Origin: CAWCAL01 sp963695075
GTDB lineage: Bacteria > Actinomycetota > Acidimicrobiia > Acidimicrobiales > CAWCAL01
DNA: 64,000 nt
Reading direction: 5' to 3'
NCBI GenBank assembly: GCA_963695075.1
Contig: CAVOFR010000001.1
Coordinates: 1 to 64,000 of the forward strand
How positions within the stretch are numbered: the stretch's first letter is position 1; each line of letters begins with the position of its first letter. Under the pieces are notes generated by a model that searched no databases, had not been told where the DNA came from, and saw only the letters and a program-made list of their open reading frames with translations. Positions 42,655 to 51,590 of this stretch are shown in pieces. The position numbers and the translations under genes were made by a program.

Positions 42655-43818
42655 GTGGGAGAAGCTGATCCGGAGCAGTTCCGCGCCGAGCTCCGGGCCT
42701 GGCTCGCCGTGCACTTCACCGACGCGGTGGGAGAGGCGATCTCCCGGGGCGGCGACGAGGGCTTCGCCGCCCACCGGGACTGGAACGCGACGCTGTACGA
42801 CGCGGGGTACGGCTCGGTCTCGTGGCCACGGGCATACGGCGGCCGTGACGCCGGGATCGCCGAGCAGCTCGCCTACAACGAGGAGATGGCGCGGGCGGGA
42901 GCTCCCGGCCCGGTGAACGCCATCGGCGTCGCCAACATCGCACCGGCGATCATGGCGCTCGGGACCGAACCCCAGAAGGAGCGGTTCCTCCGACCGCTGC
43001 TCCGGGGTGAGGAGATCTGGAGTCAGGGGATGTCCGAACCCGAAGCCGGGTCGGACCTGGCGTCACTTCGCTGCCGGGCCGACCGGGACGGTGACTTCTT
43101 CGTGGTCAACGGGCAGAAGACCTGGAACTCCAACGGCGGTCGTGCCGACTGGTGCCAGCTGTACGTGCGCACCGATCCCGATGCGCCCAAGCACCGTGGT
43201 ATCACCTGTCTCCTCGTCGACATGCGGACCGAGGGGATCGAGGCCCGACCGATCCTGACCATGGCCGGCGGAACGGACTTCAGTGAGCTGTTCTTCGCCG
43301 ATGTCCGCGTCCCGGCCGGCGCGTTGCTCGGGGAGGTGAACGAGGGATGGGGTGTCGCCACCAACACGCTGAGCAACGAGCGCGCCGGGGTCGCCGCCCT
43401 CTACCTCCGGACCCGAGCCACGTTCGACCGGTTGGCCGGGGCCGCCACCGTGCCCCGGACGGACGGACGTCGACCGATCGACGATCCGGTGGTGCGCGAC
43501 GAGCTGATGCGTTGCTTGTGCCGGGTCCGCACGCTCGAGTTCCTGGCGAAGCGGACACTCGGCGCCGCGCTGGCGGGCAGGGCGCCCGGGGCCGAGGGGA
43601 GCGTCGTGAAGCTCGCCTGGTCCCAGACCAGCCAGCTGATCGCCCGAACCGCCGTGGATGCTCTCGGGCTCGACGGGCTCGAGGGGGAGTGGGCCGACTA
43701 CCTGTTGTCGACGCCGTCGCTGTCGATCGCCGGTGGGACGACAGAGGTCAACAAGAACATCCTCGGCGAACGCGTGCTCGGACTCCCACGGGAACCGAAG
43801 CCCGACGCGAGGTCGTGA
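42655..43818 (+). CDS. Acyl-CoA dehydrogenase, FadE alpha-type
   Basis: A 387-residue enzyme, GTG 42655. WSQGMSEPEAGSDLASLRCR near residue 125, VNGQKTWNSNGGRADW near residue 155, and the ending LSIAGGTTEVNKNILGERVLGLP. The alpha-type C-terminus suggests a heteromeric partner; the unpaired beta-type chain at 15208 is a candidate, by inference only. It is the last gene of the operon starting at 39742. Confidence 0.87.
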   Translation: MGEADPEQFRAELRAWLAVHFTDAVGEAISRGGDEGFAAHRDWNATLYDAGYGSVSWPRAYGGRDAGIAEQLAYNEEMARAGAPGPVNAIGVANIAPAIMALGTEPQKERFLRPLLRGEEIWSQGMSEPEAGSDLASLRCRADRDGDFFVVNGQKTWNSNGGRADWCQLYVRTDPDAPKHRGITCLLVDMRTEGIEARPILTMAGGTDFSELFFADVRVPAGALLGEVNEGWGVATNTLSNERAGVAALYLRTRATFDRLAGAATVPRTDGRRPIDDPVVRDELMRCLCRVRTLEFLAKRTLGAALAGRAPGAEGSVVKLAWSQTSQLIARTAVDALGLDGLEGEWADYLLSTPSLSIAGGTTEVNKNILGERVLGLPREPKPDARS

Positions 43819-43854
43819 CGCTCCAGCTCTGAAACCCGGGAGGTGCTCGTGGGC

Positions 43855-43866
43855 GTTACATGTAAC
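43855..43866. promoter_or_regulatory. Perfect palindrome upstream of mazEF
   Basis: GTTACATGTAAC, a 12-bp perfect palindrome nine bases before the antitoxin start codon. It is the probable autoregulatory operator of the MazE-like antitoxin, and differs from the TAACR-N4-YGTCA sites. Confidence 0.6.
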
Positions 43867-43875
43867 ATTGGTGCT

Positions 43876-44097
43876 GTGCCTGCACCCCGAGAAGACCGGA
43901 GCGTCAAGAAGCGCGTACGCGAGCACCGTCGTCGGCTCCGAGCCCAGGGGCTTCGTCCGGTCCAGATCTGGGTGCCCGATGTGCGCTCGCCCGAGTTCGC
44001 TCGCGAGGCGCATCGCCAGTCGGAAGCGGTGGCGACGAGCCGGCATGCTCAGGATGATCAGGGGTTCATCGACGCGATCAGCCTCGACACCGAGTGA
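43876..44097 (+). CDS. MazE-type antitoxin (DUF3018-like)
   Basis: A 73-residue protein from GTG 43876 (VPAPREDRSVKKRVREHRRRL). The basic N-terminal half with QIWVPDVRSPEFAREAHRQS matches the small antitoxins paired with MazF in actinobacteria and proteobacteria. It overlaps the toxin start by 4 bp (GTGA). An in-frame start at 43843 would include the palindrome, so the later GTG is preferred. Confidence 0.85.
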   Translation: MPAPREDRSVKKRVREHRRRLRAQGLRPVQIWVPDVRSPEFAREAHRQSEAVATSRHAQDDQGFIDAISLDTE

Positions 44098-44423
44098 AGC
44101 GCGGCGAGATCTGGACTGCGGCCTCGGGCAGTGGGTACGCCGGCAAGCCTCGGCCCGTGGTGATCGTCCAGGACGACCGTTTCGACGCGACCGACTCGGT
44201 GACCGTGTGCGCCTTCACGACCGACCCGACCGAGGCTCCGCTGTTCCGCTTGCGCATCGAGCCGGACGAAGCGAACGGGGTTCGTGAACCCAGCAGCCTC
44301 ATGGTCGACAAGATCACGACGGTGCCCCGTTCGAAGCTCGGGGAGCTCGTCGGTCGGCTGAGCGACGAGGACAAGGTCCGACTCGGCAGAGCGATTCTCG
44401 TCTTCTTCGGAGTCGCGGGCTGA
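44094..44423 (+). CDS. MazF/PemK-family endoribonuclease toxin
   Basis: A 109-residue toxin, GTG 44094 (MKRGEIWTAASGSGYAGKPRPVVIVQDD). The conserved KRGEIW start, the RPVVIVQ strand, TDPTEAPLFRLRI and SSLMVDKITTVPRSKLGELVGRL are the full MazF fold, with the catalytic Arg in KPRPVV and Thr/Ser in KITTV. It cleaves mRNA when freed of antitoxin. The module sits at the end of a catabolic operon beside a broken CoA-transferase relic, suggesting it arrived by insertion or rearrangement. Confidence 0.9.
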   Translation: MKRGEIWTAASGSGYAGKPRPVVIVQDDRFDATDSVTVCAFTTDPTEAPLFRLRIEPDEANGVREPSSLMVDKITTVPRSKLGELVGRLSDEDKVRLGRAILVFFGVAG

Positions 44424-44439
44424 TTCGGCGGAGGATCGC

Positions 44440-44514
44440 ACCCGACAGTTGACATCCGAGACCTGCTCGATGTCGTAGCCCGCGGCGGGCCCGAGCAGTC
44501 CCGTAGGGCCGGCG
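44440..44514 (-). pseudogene. CaiB-type CoA-transferase C-terminal relic
   Basis: On the minus strand, GLLGPAAGYDIEQVSDVN parallels the end of the intact neighbour (VLLAAGYDMDQVLELK), and the following DNA GGTGCGATCCTC resembles the neighbour's terminal GGCGCGATCCTC in a shifted frame. So this is a decayed 3' end of a paralogous or duplicated gene. The rest of 44424-44649 shows nothing. Confidence 0.6.
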
Positions 44515-44649
44515 GTCGAGGCACTGGCAGCAATGGTGGCGAACCTGCAACCTGTGCACACACGGTTGCGCCTCTGTGACCTTTGATCGGGAGCCTTCGG
44601 GGTCACTGCGAGCGAGCTGTGTGATGTCCTTGGGCCCTGGAGAAAGCCG

Positions 44650-45873
44650 CTAGAGGATCGCGCCGGAGACCTTGAGCTCGAGGACCTGGTCCATGTCATA
44701 GCCGGCGGCCAGGAGGACCTCGTCGGTGTGCTCGCCGTGGCCCGGACACCGGGTCATCTCGGGCGGTGTCTCGTCGAACTGCGCGGGGCTGGCCACCAGG
44801 TGGACCTCCTGGCCGTTGGCCGCGGTCATCGTCGGGAGCCAGCCGTTGGCGATCGACTGGGGGTCCTCGTAGATCTCGTCGAGCGTCTGGTACGGCGTCC
44901 AGGCTCCCGAGAAGTCCTCGAGGACCTCCCGCCAGTGCGAGAGGGGATGGGCTCCGAAGGCTTCGTCGAGCTGGGTCACGCACTCCACGCTGTTCTCGGC
45001 GCGGGCGGAAGCGTCGATGAATCGTTCGTCGGTCGCCATCTCGGGCCGGCCGAGCAGGGTGACCAGCTCGGTCCAGAACTTGTCGCTCTGGAGCAGGATG
45101 AGGCTGATGAACCGGTCGTCGCCGGTCCGGTAGTTCCCGACTCCGGGGTTGGGAACCTGGCGACGGTCGCCGCCTTGGGGGATCTTCGAGAACCCGAACA
45201 GCTTCGATGCCACGACCAGCGGCGAGTTCTGCCAGATCGCCGTGGCCATCAGGGACACGTCGACGATGCTGGTCTGTCCCGTGCGCTCACGCTTGAACAG
45301 GGCGGAACCGATGGCGCCCGCCACCGCGAGGCCGCCGACGACGTCACCGAACGCCGGGGCCGGCTGGCTCATCGGCCAGCCTTCGGCGTTCTCGGGCATG
45401 ACCGATGCCATGCCCGACCGGGCCCAGTACGAGGTCCCGTCGTAGCCGGCCTTCTCGGCATCGGGCCCCTTGGTCCCCTGACCCGAGCCTCGGGCGATGA
45501 TGATGTCCGGATTGGCCGCTCGGATGTCATCGGTGTCGATGGCGAGCTTGCGGCGGATCTGGGGCAGGTAGTTGGTGAGGAACACGTCGGCGGTCTCGAC
45601 CAGCTTCAGCAGTGCGTCGCGACCGTCGGGCTTCGAGATGTCGATCGCCACCGACCGCTTGCCGTGGTTGGGCTGCTCCATCATGAAGTTCACGCCTTCG
45701 GCCCCGCCCGGAAGGAGTCCCGAGGCGATCAGCCCACGCTGAGGGTCACCCGTCTCGGGATGCTCGATCTTGAGGACGGTGGCACCCTGGTCGACGAGCA
45801 CCGCGCCGGCCGAGGGCACGAACATCCAGCTCGCGACCTCGATGACCGTGATGCCCTCCAGTGGTCCGCTCAT
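44650..45873 (-). CDS. CaiB/BaiF-family (family III) CoA-transferase
   Basis: A 407-residue enzyme, ATG 45873 (MSGPLEGITVIEVASWMFVP). GAVLVDQGATVLKIEHPETGDPQR near residue 30 and NHGKRSVAIDISKPDGRDALL near residue 75 are the family signatures; the catalytic Asp is in GYDGTSYWARSG near residue 160. It moves CoA between acids, for example to activate an incoming carboxylate at no ATP cost. It is the third gene of an operon with the hydratase (47380) and aldehyde dehydrogenase (45908). Confidence 0.9.
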   Translation of the reverse strand: MSGPLEGITVIEVASWMFVPSAGAVLVDQGATVLKIEHPETGDPQRGLIASGLLPGGAEGVNFMMEQPNHGKRSVAIDISKPDGRDALLKLVETADVFLTNYLPQIRRKLAIDTDDIRAANPDIIIARGSGQGTKGPDAEKAGYDGTSYWARSGMASVMPENAEGWPMSQPAPAFGDVVGGLAVAGAIGSALFKRERTGQTSIVDVSLMATAIWQNSPLVVASKLFGFSKIPQGGDRRQVPNPGVGNYRTGDDRFISLILLQSDKFWTELVTLLGRPEMATDERFIDASARAENSVECVTQLDEAFGAHPLSHWREVLEDFSGAWTPYQTLDEIYEDPQSIANGWLPTMTAANGQEVHLVASPAQFDETPPEMTRCPGHGEHTDEVLLAAGYDMDQVLELKVSGAIL

Positions 45874-45907
45874 GGCTCGTTGCCTCTTCCTGTCTCGGAT
45901 GTGGGGT

Positions 45908-47383
45908 TCACGCCGCGGGCCAGCCGACGGTCTTGGTCTCGGTGAAGATCTCGAGACCTTCGACGCCGCACTGGCGCCCGATGCCCGACTGCTTGTATCC
46001 GCCGAATGGCGCGTCGGCGCCGTACCAGACACCCCCGTTCAGCCCGAGGGTGCCGGTGCGGATGCGTCGAGCGATGCCCTTGGCCCGTTCGAGGTCACCC
46101 GAGGTGATCATTCCCGACAGGCCGTAGGTGGAGTCGTTGGCGATACGGACGGCGTCGTCGTCGTCGTCGTAGCCGATCATGCAGATGACCGGACCGAAGA
46201 TCTCCTCCTGGGCGATCGTCATCGAGTTGTCGACGTCGACGAACAGCGTCGGCTCGACGTAGAAGCCCTTGTCCAGGTGAGCGGGGATCCCACCACCGTG
46301 GGCGACGCGGGCGCCTTCGGCCTGGCCGGTCTCGATGTAGCCGAGCACCCGGTCCTGTTGCTTCTTCGACACCACCGGGCCCATGAGGACCGAAGGATCG
46401 GTCGGGTCGCCGTAGGCCCACGACGCGAACGCATCGGTGGCGAGCTCGACCGCCTCGTCGTAGCGGGCGCGGGGGACGAGGACCCGCGTGGATATCGCAC
46501 AACCCTGGCCGGCGTGGAAGCAGGAGCCGGCGGCGCCGGGGATCGTCTCGGCGAGGTCAGCGTCGTCGAGGACGAGGTTCACCGACTTGCCACCCAGCTC
46601 GAGGAACACCGACTTCAACGTCTCGGACGCCACCGACATGATCCGCTTCCCGGTGGCGGTCGAACCGGTGAAGGCCACCATGTCGACCAGGGGAGAGGTG
46701 GTGAGCACCTCGCCGACCAGATGGTCCCGGCTCACGACGATGTTGAGGACACCAGCCGGGATGTCGGTCTTGTCGGCCACGAGGCGACCGATCCGGGTCG
46801 CGTTCCACGGCGTGTCGGGCGCCGGCTTCAAGACGCACGTATTGCCCATGGCGAGCACCGGGCCGAGCTTGTTGAGAATGATCTCGACGGGGAAGTTCCA
46901 CGGCGTGATCACCCCGACCACGCCGACCGGCTCCTTCCAGACCTCGCGTTCGGTCTCGCCCATGCCGAACGGGTCCTTGGCGCCGATCGACCGGCTCCAG
47001 GCGAACCGGTCGATCATCTCGGCCGGCCACGACAGGGCTTCAGTGAGCGGTGCGTCGAGCTGGGGCCCGAAGGTGGACAGCACCGGGCAGCCGACCTCGG
47101 CGACCAGCTCGGCCCGGAGCTCCTCGACCTCGGACTCGATCGCCGCCTGGAGCTGGAGGATGCAGCGCTGGCGGAACGCATGGTCGGTCGACCACGAGGT
47201 CAGGTCGAAGGCACGACGCGCCGCGTCGATCGCCCGCGACATGTCGCCGGCGGTGCCGTCCGCCGTCACTCCGAGGACCTCCTCGGTGGCCGGGTTGATG
47301 TTCTCGAACGTGGCACCGGTCTCGGCGTCGATGAGCTCGCCGCCGATCAGCAATCGCCTCTCACCGTGGGGAACATCGCTCAC
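45908..47383 (-). CDS. NAD(P)-dependent aldehyde dehydrogenase
   Basis: A 491-residue ALDH, ATG 47383. PWNFPVEIILNKLGPVLAMGN near residue 160, AFTGSTATGKRI near residue 230, catalytic Glu in LELGGKS near residue 255, and Cys in HAGQGCAIST near residue 290 complete the active site. EEIFGPVICMIGYD and PFGGYKQSGIGRQCG are further family blocks. It oxidises an aldehyde to a carboxylate, which could then be activated by the adjacent CoA-transferase. Its start overlaps the hydratase stop by 4 bp. Confidence 0.92.
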   Translation of the reverse strand: MSDVPHGERRLLIGGELIDAETGATFENINPATEEVLGVTADGTAGDMSRAIDAARRAFDLTSWSTDHAFRQRCILQLQAAIESEVEELRAELVAEVGCPVLSTFGPQLDAPLTEALSWPAEMIDRFAWSRSIGAKDPFGMGETEREVWKEPVGVVGVITPWNFPVEIILNKLGPVLAMGNTCVLKPAPDTPWNATRIGRLVADKTDIPAGVLNIVVSRDHLVGEVLTTSPLVDMVAFTGSTATGKRIMSVASETLKSVFLELGGKSVNLVLDDADLAETIPGAAGSCFHAGQGCAISTRVLVPRARYDEAVELATDAFASWAYGDPTDPSVLMGPVVSKKQQDRVLGYIETGQAEGARVAHGGGIPAHLDKGFYVEPTLFVDVDNSMTIAQEEIFGPVICMIGYDDDDDAVRIANDSTYGLSGMITSGDLERAKGIARRIRTGTLGLNGGVWYGADAPFGGYKQSGIGRQCGVEGLEIFTETKTVGWPAA

Positions 47384-48276
47384 GAGTCGGCCCGAACGGT
47401 CGTCTTCTCGGCCGGAACGATCGGCGGTGCACTCCGCCAGTCGGGGATCCCGTCGGCGACCTGTGCTGCCGGGAACTTGTCCTCGTGGATCTCGGCCCAG
47501 TGTGAATGGTTGAGCTGATGCAGGCTGAAGCAGGCGTTCAGGGCGTTGTAGAAGCCCTGGTTGTCCTGGGTCTGGTTGACCGACTCCTTGATCATCAGCG
47601 AGGTCATGGAGGGAAGAGCGGCGATGCGCTCGGCGAACTCGACCGTGCGGTCGGAGAGCTCATCGGCCGGGAACACCTTGGAGACCATCCCGAGCGCGTG
47701 GGCTTCGTCGACCCCCATGCAGTCGCCGGTGAGGAGGAGCTCCTTGGTCTTGCGGGCACCGAACTCCCACGGATGGGCGAAGTACTCGAGGCCGCACATG
47801 CCGAGCCTGGCACCGACCACGTCGGCGAACGTCGTCTCCTCGGCCGCGGTGATCAGGTCGCACGCCCACATGAGCATGAGCCCGGCGCCGTATACCTTGC
47901 CGTGCACCTGGGCGACGGTGATCTTGCGCAGGTTGCGCCAGCGCCGGGTGTTCTCGAAGTAGTAGTGCCACTCCTGGAGCATCCTGGATTCGGTGCCGTC
48001 ACGGGTGGCGCCGTTGATCTTCGAGGTCGGATGGGACCGGTATTCCTCGCGTGCGACGTCGGAGCCCATGTCGTGGCCGGAGGAGAACATCGGACCCTCT
48101 CCGCCCAGGATGACCACCTTGACCGCATCGTCGGCCTCGGCGCGTAGGAAAGCCTCGTCGAGCTCGACGAGCATCCCCCGGTTCTGCGCGTTCCGGGCAT
48201 CCGGCCGATCGAGCATGATTCGTGCGATCGCGCCATCGTGGAGCGTCTCGTAGCTGATGAACTGGTGGTCGGTCAT
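47380..48276 (-). CDS. Enoyl-CoA hydratase/isomerase family protein
   Basis: A 298-residue crotonase-fold protein, ATG 48276 (MTDHQFISYETLHDGAIARI). The oxyanion segments are GPMFSSGHDMGSD near residue 68 and QVHGKVYGAGLMLMWACDL near residue 118. It is longer than typical hydratases because of the insert REEYRSHPTSKINGATRDG. FADVVGARLGMCGLEYFAHP lacks the usual catalytic Glu pair, so isomerase or another crotonase reaction is possible. First gene of the hydratase-ALDH-CoA-transferase operon, with operator site 6 at 33 bp upstream. Confidence 0.87.
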   Translation of the reverse strand: MTDHQFISYETLHDGAIARIMLDRPDARNAQNRGMLVELDEAFLRAEADDAVKVVILGGEGPMFSSGHDMGSDVAREEYRSHPTSKINGATRDGTESRMLQEWHYYFENTRRWRNLRKITVAQVHGKVYGAGLMLMWACDLITAAEETTFADVVGARLGMCGLEYFAHPWEFGARKTKELLLTGDCMGVDEAHALGMVSKVFPADELSDRTVEFAERIAALPSMTSLMIKESVNQTQDNQGFYNALNACFSLHQLNHSHWAEIHEDKFPAAQVADGIPDWRSAPPIVPAEKTTVRADS

Positions 48277-48308
48277 GTGGGGCTCCCCGAGGAGGCTCGT
48301 CCGCTTGC

Positions 48309-48322
48309 TGACGTGCATGTTA
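48309..48322. promoter_or_regulatory. TAACR-N4-YGTCA operator, site 6
   Basis: Reads TGACGTGCATGTTA on the plus strand. It lies in the 99-bp gap between the SDR stop (48376) and the hydratase start (48276), so it marks a separate promoter for the hydratase operon. Confidence 0.65.
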
Positions 48323-48375
48323 GAACCATCGGGCGACGGATGGCGGGTCAGCAACCGCATCACGGGACCCTCCGG

Positions 48376-49152
48376 TCACGTGAAGTCCGAGCCGCCGTCC
48401 ACATTGATGTTCGCCCCGGTCATGTAGGTGTTGCGGGCCGATGCCGCGAAGGCGATGACCGGTCCGATCTCCGACGGGTCGGCGGCGCGGTCGAGGAAGA
48501 CGTGGTGGCCGAAGCCCTCACCGATGAAGCGCATGACGTCGACCAGGTCGTTCTCGTCGACGCCCGGCATCTCGGCCATGGCGGCCTTGAACGACTCGGA
48601 GGCGAATGTCCCCGGGCTGACCGTGTTCACCAGGATGCCCTCGGGTGCGAGCGTTTGGGAGAGGTTCTTGCTAATGCTGGTCAGCGCCGACTTGGCGGCG
48701 GTGTAGGCGATCAGCGGAGGGGACTGACGCTTCGTCGACATGGCCGAGACGTTCACGATCCGGGCCCACTCGGCCTTGCGCAGATAGGGGAGGGCGGCGT
48801 TGACGACGCGCATGGTGCTCAAGGCGATGCCGTCGTACACGCCGAGGAAGTCGTCGTTCGAGTACGGCTGGAAGCTCGGCAACCCTCCGGGCATGGGGCC
48901 GGCCACGTTGACGACGGCGTTGAGGTGGCCCCATCGCTCGCCGATCCGCGCGATCCCGACGTCGATGGCATCACCGTCGAACAGATCGACCGAGACGCCG
49001 GTGGCGTCCGGCGAGCCGAGGTCGGTCAGGGCTGCGACGGTGCGGTCGATGTCGTCCTGCGAACGGGCGAGCACGGCGACACGGGCGCCGTCGGCGGCGA
49101 AGCAGTCTGCCGCGGCGCGTCCCATGCCGGTGGTGCCTCCGGCGACGATCAG
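48376..49152 (-). CDS. SDR-family dehydrogenase with probable CTG start
   Basis: About 258 residues. The nucleotide-binding motif IVAGGTTGMG comes at the extreme N-terminus, then VNVAGP near residue 75, Ser in NVSAMSTKRQ near residue 128 and YTAAKSALTSI near residue 142. No ATG, GTG or TTG lies in frame near the start; the only codon placed sensibly is CTG at 49152, which overlaps the upstream stop as CTGA, exactly like the ATGA overlaps elsewhere. An in-frame ATG at 49473 would lie deep inside the upstream gene. It is the last gene of the TetR-sulfotransferase-DUF1214-SDR run. Confidence 0.8.
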   Translation of the reverse strand: MIVAGGTTGMGRAAADCFAADGARVAVLARSQDDIDRTVAALTDLGSPDATGVSVDLFDGDAIDVGIARIGERWGHLNAVVNVAGPMPGGLPSFQPYSNDDFLGVYDGIALSTMRVVNAALPYLRKAEWARIVNVSAMSTKRQSPPLIAYTAAKSALTSISKNLSQTLAPEGILVNTVSPGTFASESFKAAMAEMPGVDENDLVDVMRFIGEGFGHHVFLDRAADPSEIGPVIAFAASARNTYMTGANINVDGGSDFT

Positions 49153-50384
49153 GTGGCGAAGCGGCGCTGCACGGCCCTCCGGCGCCTCGCGATGACCGCT
49201 GCTCGCTCCTCGGGCGTGATGGTGCCGGTGGAGGTGGGGAGGTGCTCGCTCACCTCGGCGAAGGGCACCACCTTCGTCTTCGTCGCCGGACCGTGGTCGG
49301 CGACGACCCAACGGAACAGCAGGGGGCCCTTGGTGTGGCCCATGGTGTCGATCCAGTTCGGCACCCCCGGGTCGTGATGGGCGACGACGGCGCGGAAGGT
49401 CCCGTCGTCGTCGATCACGGCCTGGTGGTGGTTGAGGCTCGAGTGCCGGCTCGCGTAGTCGATCGACTCCCACCAGAAGTTCCCGGCGTGAAGGCTCCAG
49501 TAGCGCGCCTCGGCGGGCACGGCTTCGACGACGAGTGCCTCGTCCGGGCCGAGGTCATAGTGACCCCAGGCGTTGATGTTCTCCTGTGCACCGCCCATCT
49601 CCGACTTGACGGTCGCGTCGTCGAACTCGTTGGCCTTGGCGTCGAGGCCGAGGACCTCGACGTCGATCCAGAACTTGGCGTTGGCCTCGAGCCAGGTGCC
49701 GACCGCTTCGAGCTGGCGTGCCACCCGGTCAGGGGTGGCGACGAGGAGATGGGCTCCCGTGTCCGATGGGTGCGGTGATGTGAGCTCGATCTCGAAGCTG
49801 GCCCGCGCTTCGTTGTCCCAGTCGGCGAAGAACTGCCGGCTCACGATGGTGTCCGCGTCGGCAGGCGTGGCGAGCCAGTTTCCCGGCTGTTCGTCGGGGC
49901 CTATGAACAGCTCGAAGTTGCCGTCCGCGTCGCACGCCAGTTCGTCGTTGCGGATGTTGCCGTGGTTGGCCATTCCCTCGTTGACCTGGAAGCTCAGGTA
50001 GCAGACCGTTCCGACGTTGCCGGTGATCCGGTAGTTCAGGTCCCCCTTGATCGCGGTGGTCCGGTACGCACAGTCGGGACAGTCGAGGCCCCACTTGAAG
50101 ACATCGGTGCGGGTGATCGAACCGAACGTCGGGGCGTAGGGATCGGCCGGCTCGAGGGCCTGGATGATGCCGTTGCCGATCAAGGCGAACATGTGGCGGT
50201 ACCCCGCGGCGAGGTCGACATCGGCTCGGGCGATGTCGGTGCGCTCGAGCTGGGCGCCCATGCGATCGATGGCGGCGGCGAAGTCTCTCCACGCGGTGCC
50301 GTCGAGCAGCGCCGGATTGTCGTATGTGTCGGTGTGCAACGCCCGGTCGATGTTGCCGATGTACCAGTCGAACGACATGTTCAT
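49149..50384 (-). CDS. DUF1214-domain protein
   Basis: A 411-residue protein, ATG 50384 (MNMSFDWYIGNIDRAL). The C-terminal 120 residues carry DUF1214-like features (PAEARYWSLHAGNFWW, DPGVPNWIDTMGHTKGPLLF RWV-type ending). The N-terminal part has a Cys pair in LDCPDCAYRTT near residue 100 that could bind a metal. Biochemical function is not established for the family; members often flank genes for aromatic and steroid breakdown. The start overlaps the sulfotransferase stop (ATGA), so both are made together. Confidence 0.75.
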   Translation of the reverse strand: MNMSFDWYIGNIDRALHTDTYDNPALLDGTAWRDFAAAIDRMGAQLERTDIARADVDLAAGYRHMFALIGNGIIQALEPADPYAPTFGSITRTDVFKWGLDCPDCAYRTTAIKGDLNYRITGNVGTVCYLSFQVNEGMANHGNIRNDELACDADGNFELFIGPDEQPGNWLATPADADTIVSRQFFADWDNEARASFEIELTSPHPSDTGAHLLVATPDRVARQLEAVGTWLEANAKFWIDVEVLGLDAKANEFDDATVKSEMGGAQENINAWGHYDLGPDEALVVEAVPAEARYWSLHAGNFWWESIDYASRHSSLNHHQAVIDDDGTFRAVVAHHDPGVPNWIDTMGHTKGPLLFRWVVADHGPATKTKVVPFAEVSEHLPTSTGTITPEERAAVIARRRRAVQRRFAT

Positions 50385-51565
50385 GACGATTCCCCCTGAG
50401 TGGACGAGTCTTCGGATCCGGTGATGAAGCGCTCGTTGTAGAACGCGAACTGGGCCCGGAGCTCGTCGAGATCGATGTCGTAGTCCTCGGGTGAGTACTC
50501 GTGGACGCCCTGCTTCTCGCGCTGCGCCGCACCGGCGTTGTTGTTCCACCACGTCGCCATACGGTCGGCGACTTCGTCGGTGAGCTCGACGTCGAGCCAT
50601 GCGTAGAGCTCGCGGATCTCGCCGATCGGATCGGTCCGCATGTCGGTGAAGCCGATGTCGAAGAAGCGGGCGTCGTTGCCGTCGTCGCGGTAGTCGAGGA
50701 GATTGCGCATACCCCGCTCCCAGAACGCGGCCTCCTTCACGGCGAAGTCGGGCGCCAACGGTCCGTCGCGCAGCATCTCCGATGTGGCGTCCATCAGGCT
50801 GACGACCGACGGGATGACCTGCGCCACGTCCCGGTGCGTCATGACGAAAGTTGCTTCCGGATAGACCTCGAGCAGCGCGTCGATCGACTGCATGTGGGCC
50901 GGCGTCTTGAGTCGCCACGGCCGTGGTTCGAACTTCCACTGGAGCAGCTTGAGCACGCGCTCGTGGTAGCGGTACGCCGGGACCATGGCGCAGTCGGCGA
51001 ACCATGCGTCGTAGTGCCGGTTGTCGCCGAAGGCGGAGAACATCGCCGACCGGAAGTCGAGGGCGAGCAGCTGCAAGCACTCGTTCGGGCCCGTTGGCGA
51101 GCTGGGGAGCATCCCCTTGAACTTCGGTGCCATCGCGTCCATCAGGGAGATCCGAGCGGCAGCGTCGGCGATCCGCGGGTCGGTGTCGTAGGTCGCCGGG
51201 TCCGGCGGCGGCGCGGGGGAGTTCGTCTCCCACGTGAGGAGCGAGCGGGAGCGGGGGTCCTCGGCCAGCAGGAAGCTCAATGCGGTGGACCCGGTCCGGG
51301 GGAGCCCGAGACCGAACAGTGGTGCCTCGATCACCTGGTCGTCGATCTCGGGATTGCGACGGTATGAATCTTCGATCGACAAGCGGTTCGACAGGAACTC
51401 GACCGCCTGATCGTGGAGGACGGCGATGCCGAGCTCGTTGTAGGTGCCGGCCTCTTCGGCCCCTTCGATCAGTGCGACGAGCCCGTCGAGGAACGAGTCG
51501 TCGCCGTAGTCGTCGAGTCCGGTCCGGTTTCGTGCTCGGGCGAGGAGGGTGTCAACCGTGCTCAT
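50381..51565 (-). CDS. Sulfotransferase family protein
   Basis: A 394-residue P-loop protein, ATG 51565. The PAPS 5'-phosphosulfate loop is LFGLGLPRTGSTALSFLL near residue 85 and the 3'-phosphate strand ATFVMTHRDVAQVIPSV near residue 230, with Arg and Ser conserved. Proteins of this architecture (about 390 residues with a 75-residue helical N-terminus) are common in mycobacteria and marine actinobacteria. The acceptor is unknown; sulfation or binding of a hydroxylated lipid is plausible. It is coupled to DUF1214, and its start lies 25 bp after the TetR stop. Confidence 0.87.
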   Translation of the reverse strand: MSTVDTLLARARNRTGLDDYGDDSFLDGLVALIEGAEEAGTYNELGIAVLHDQAVEFLSNRLSIEDSYRRNPEIDDQVIEAPLFGLGLPRTGSTALSFLLAEDPRSRSLLTWETNSPAPPPDPATYDTDPRIADAAARISLMDAMAPKFKGMLPSSPTGPNECLQLLALDFRSAMFSAFGDNRHYDAWFADCAMVPAYRYHERVLKLLQWKFEPRPWRLKTPAHMQSIDALLEVYPEATFVMTHRDVAQVIPSVVSLMDATSEMLRDGPLAPDFAVKEAAFWERGMRNLLDYRDDGNDARFFDIGFTDMRTDPIGEIRELYAWLDVELTDEVADRMATWWNNNAGAAQREKQGVHEYSPEDYDIDLDELRAQFAFYNERFITGSEDSSTQGESS

Positions 51566-51590
51566 CTCGAGGTCCCTCTGTCCTGTCGGG

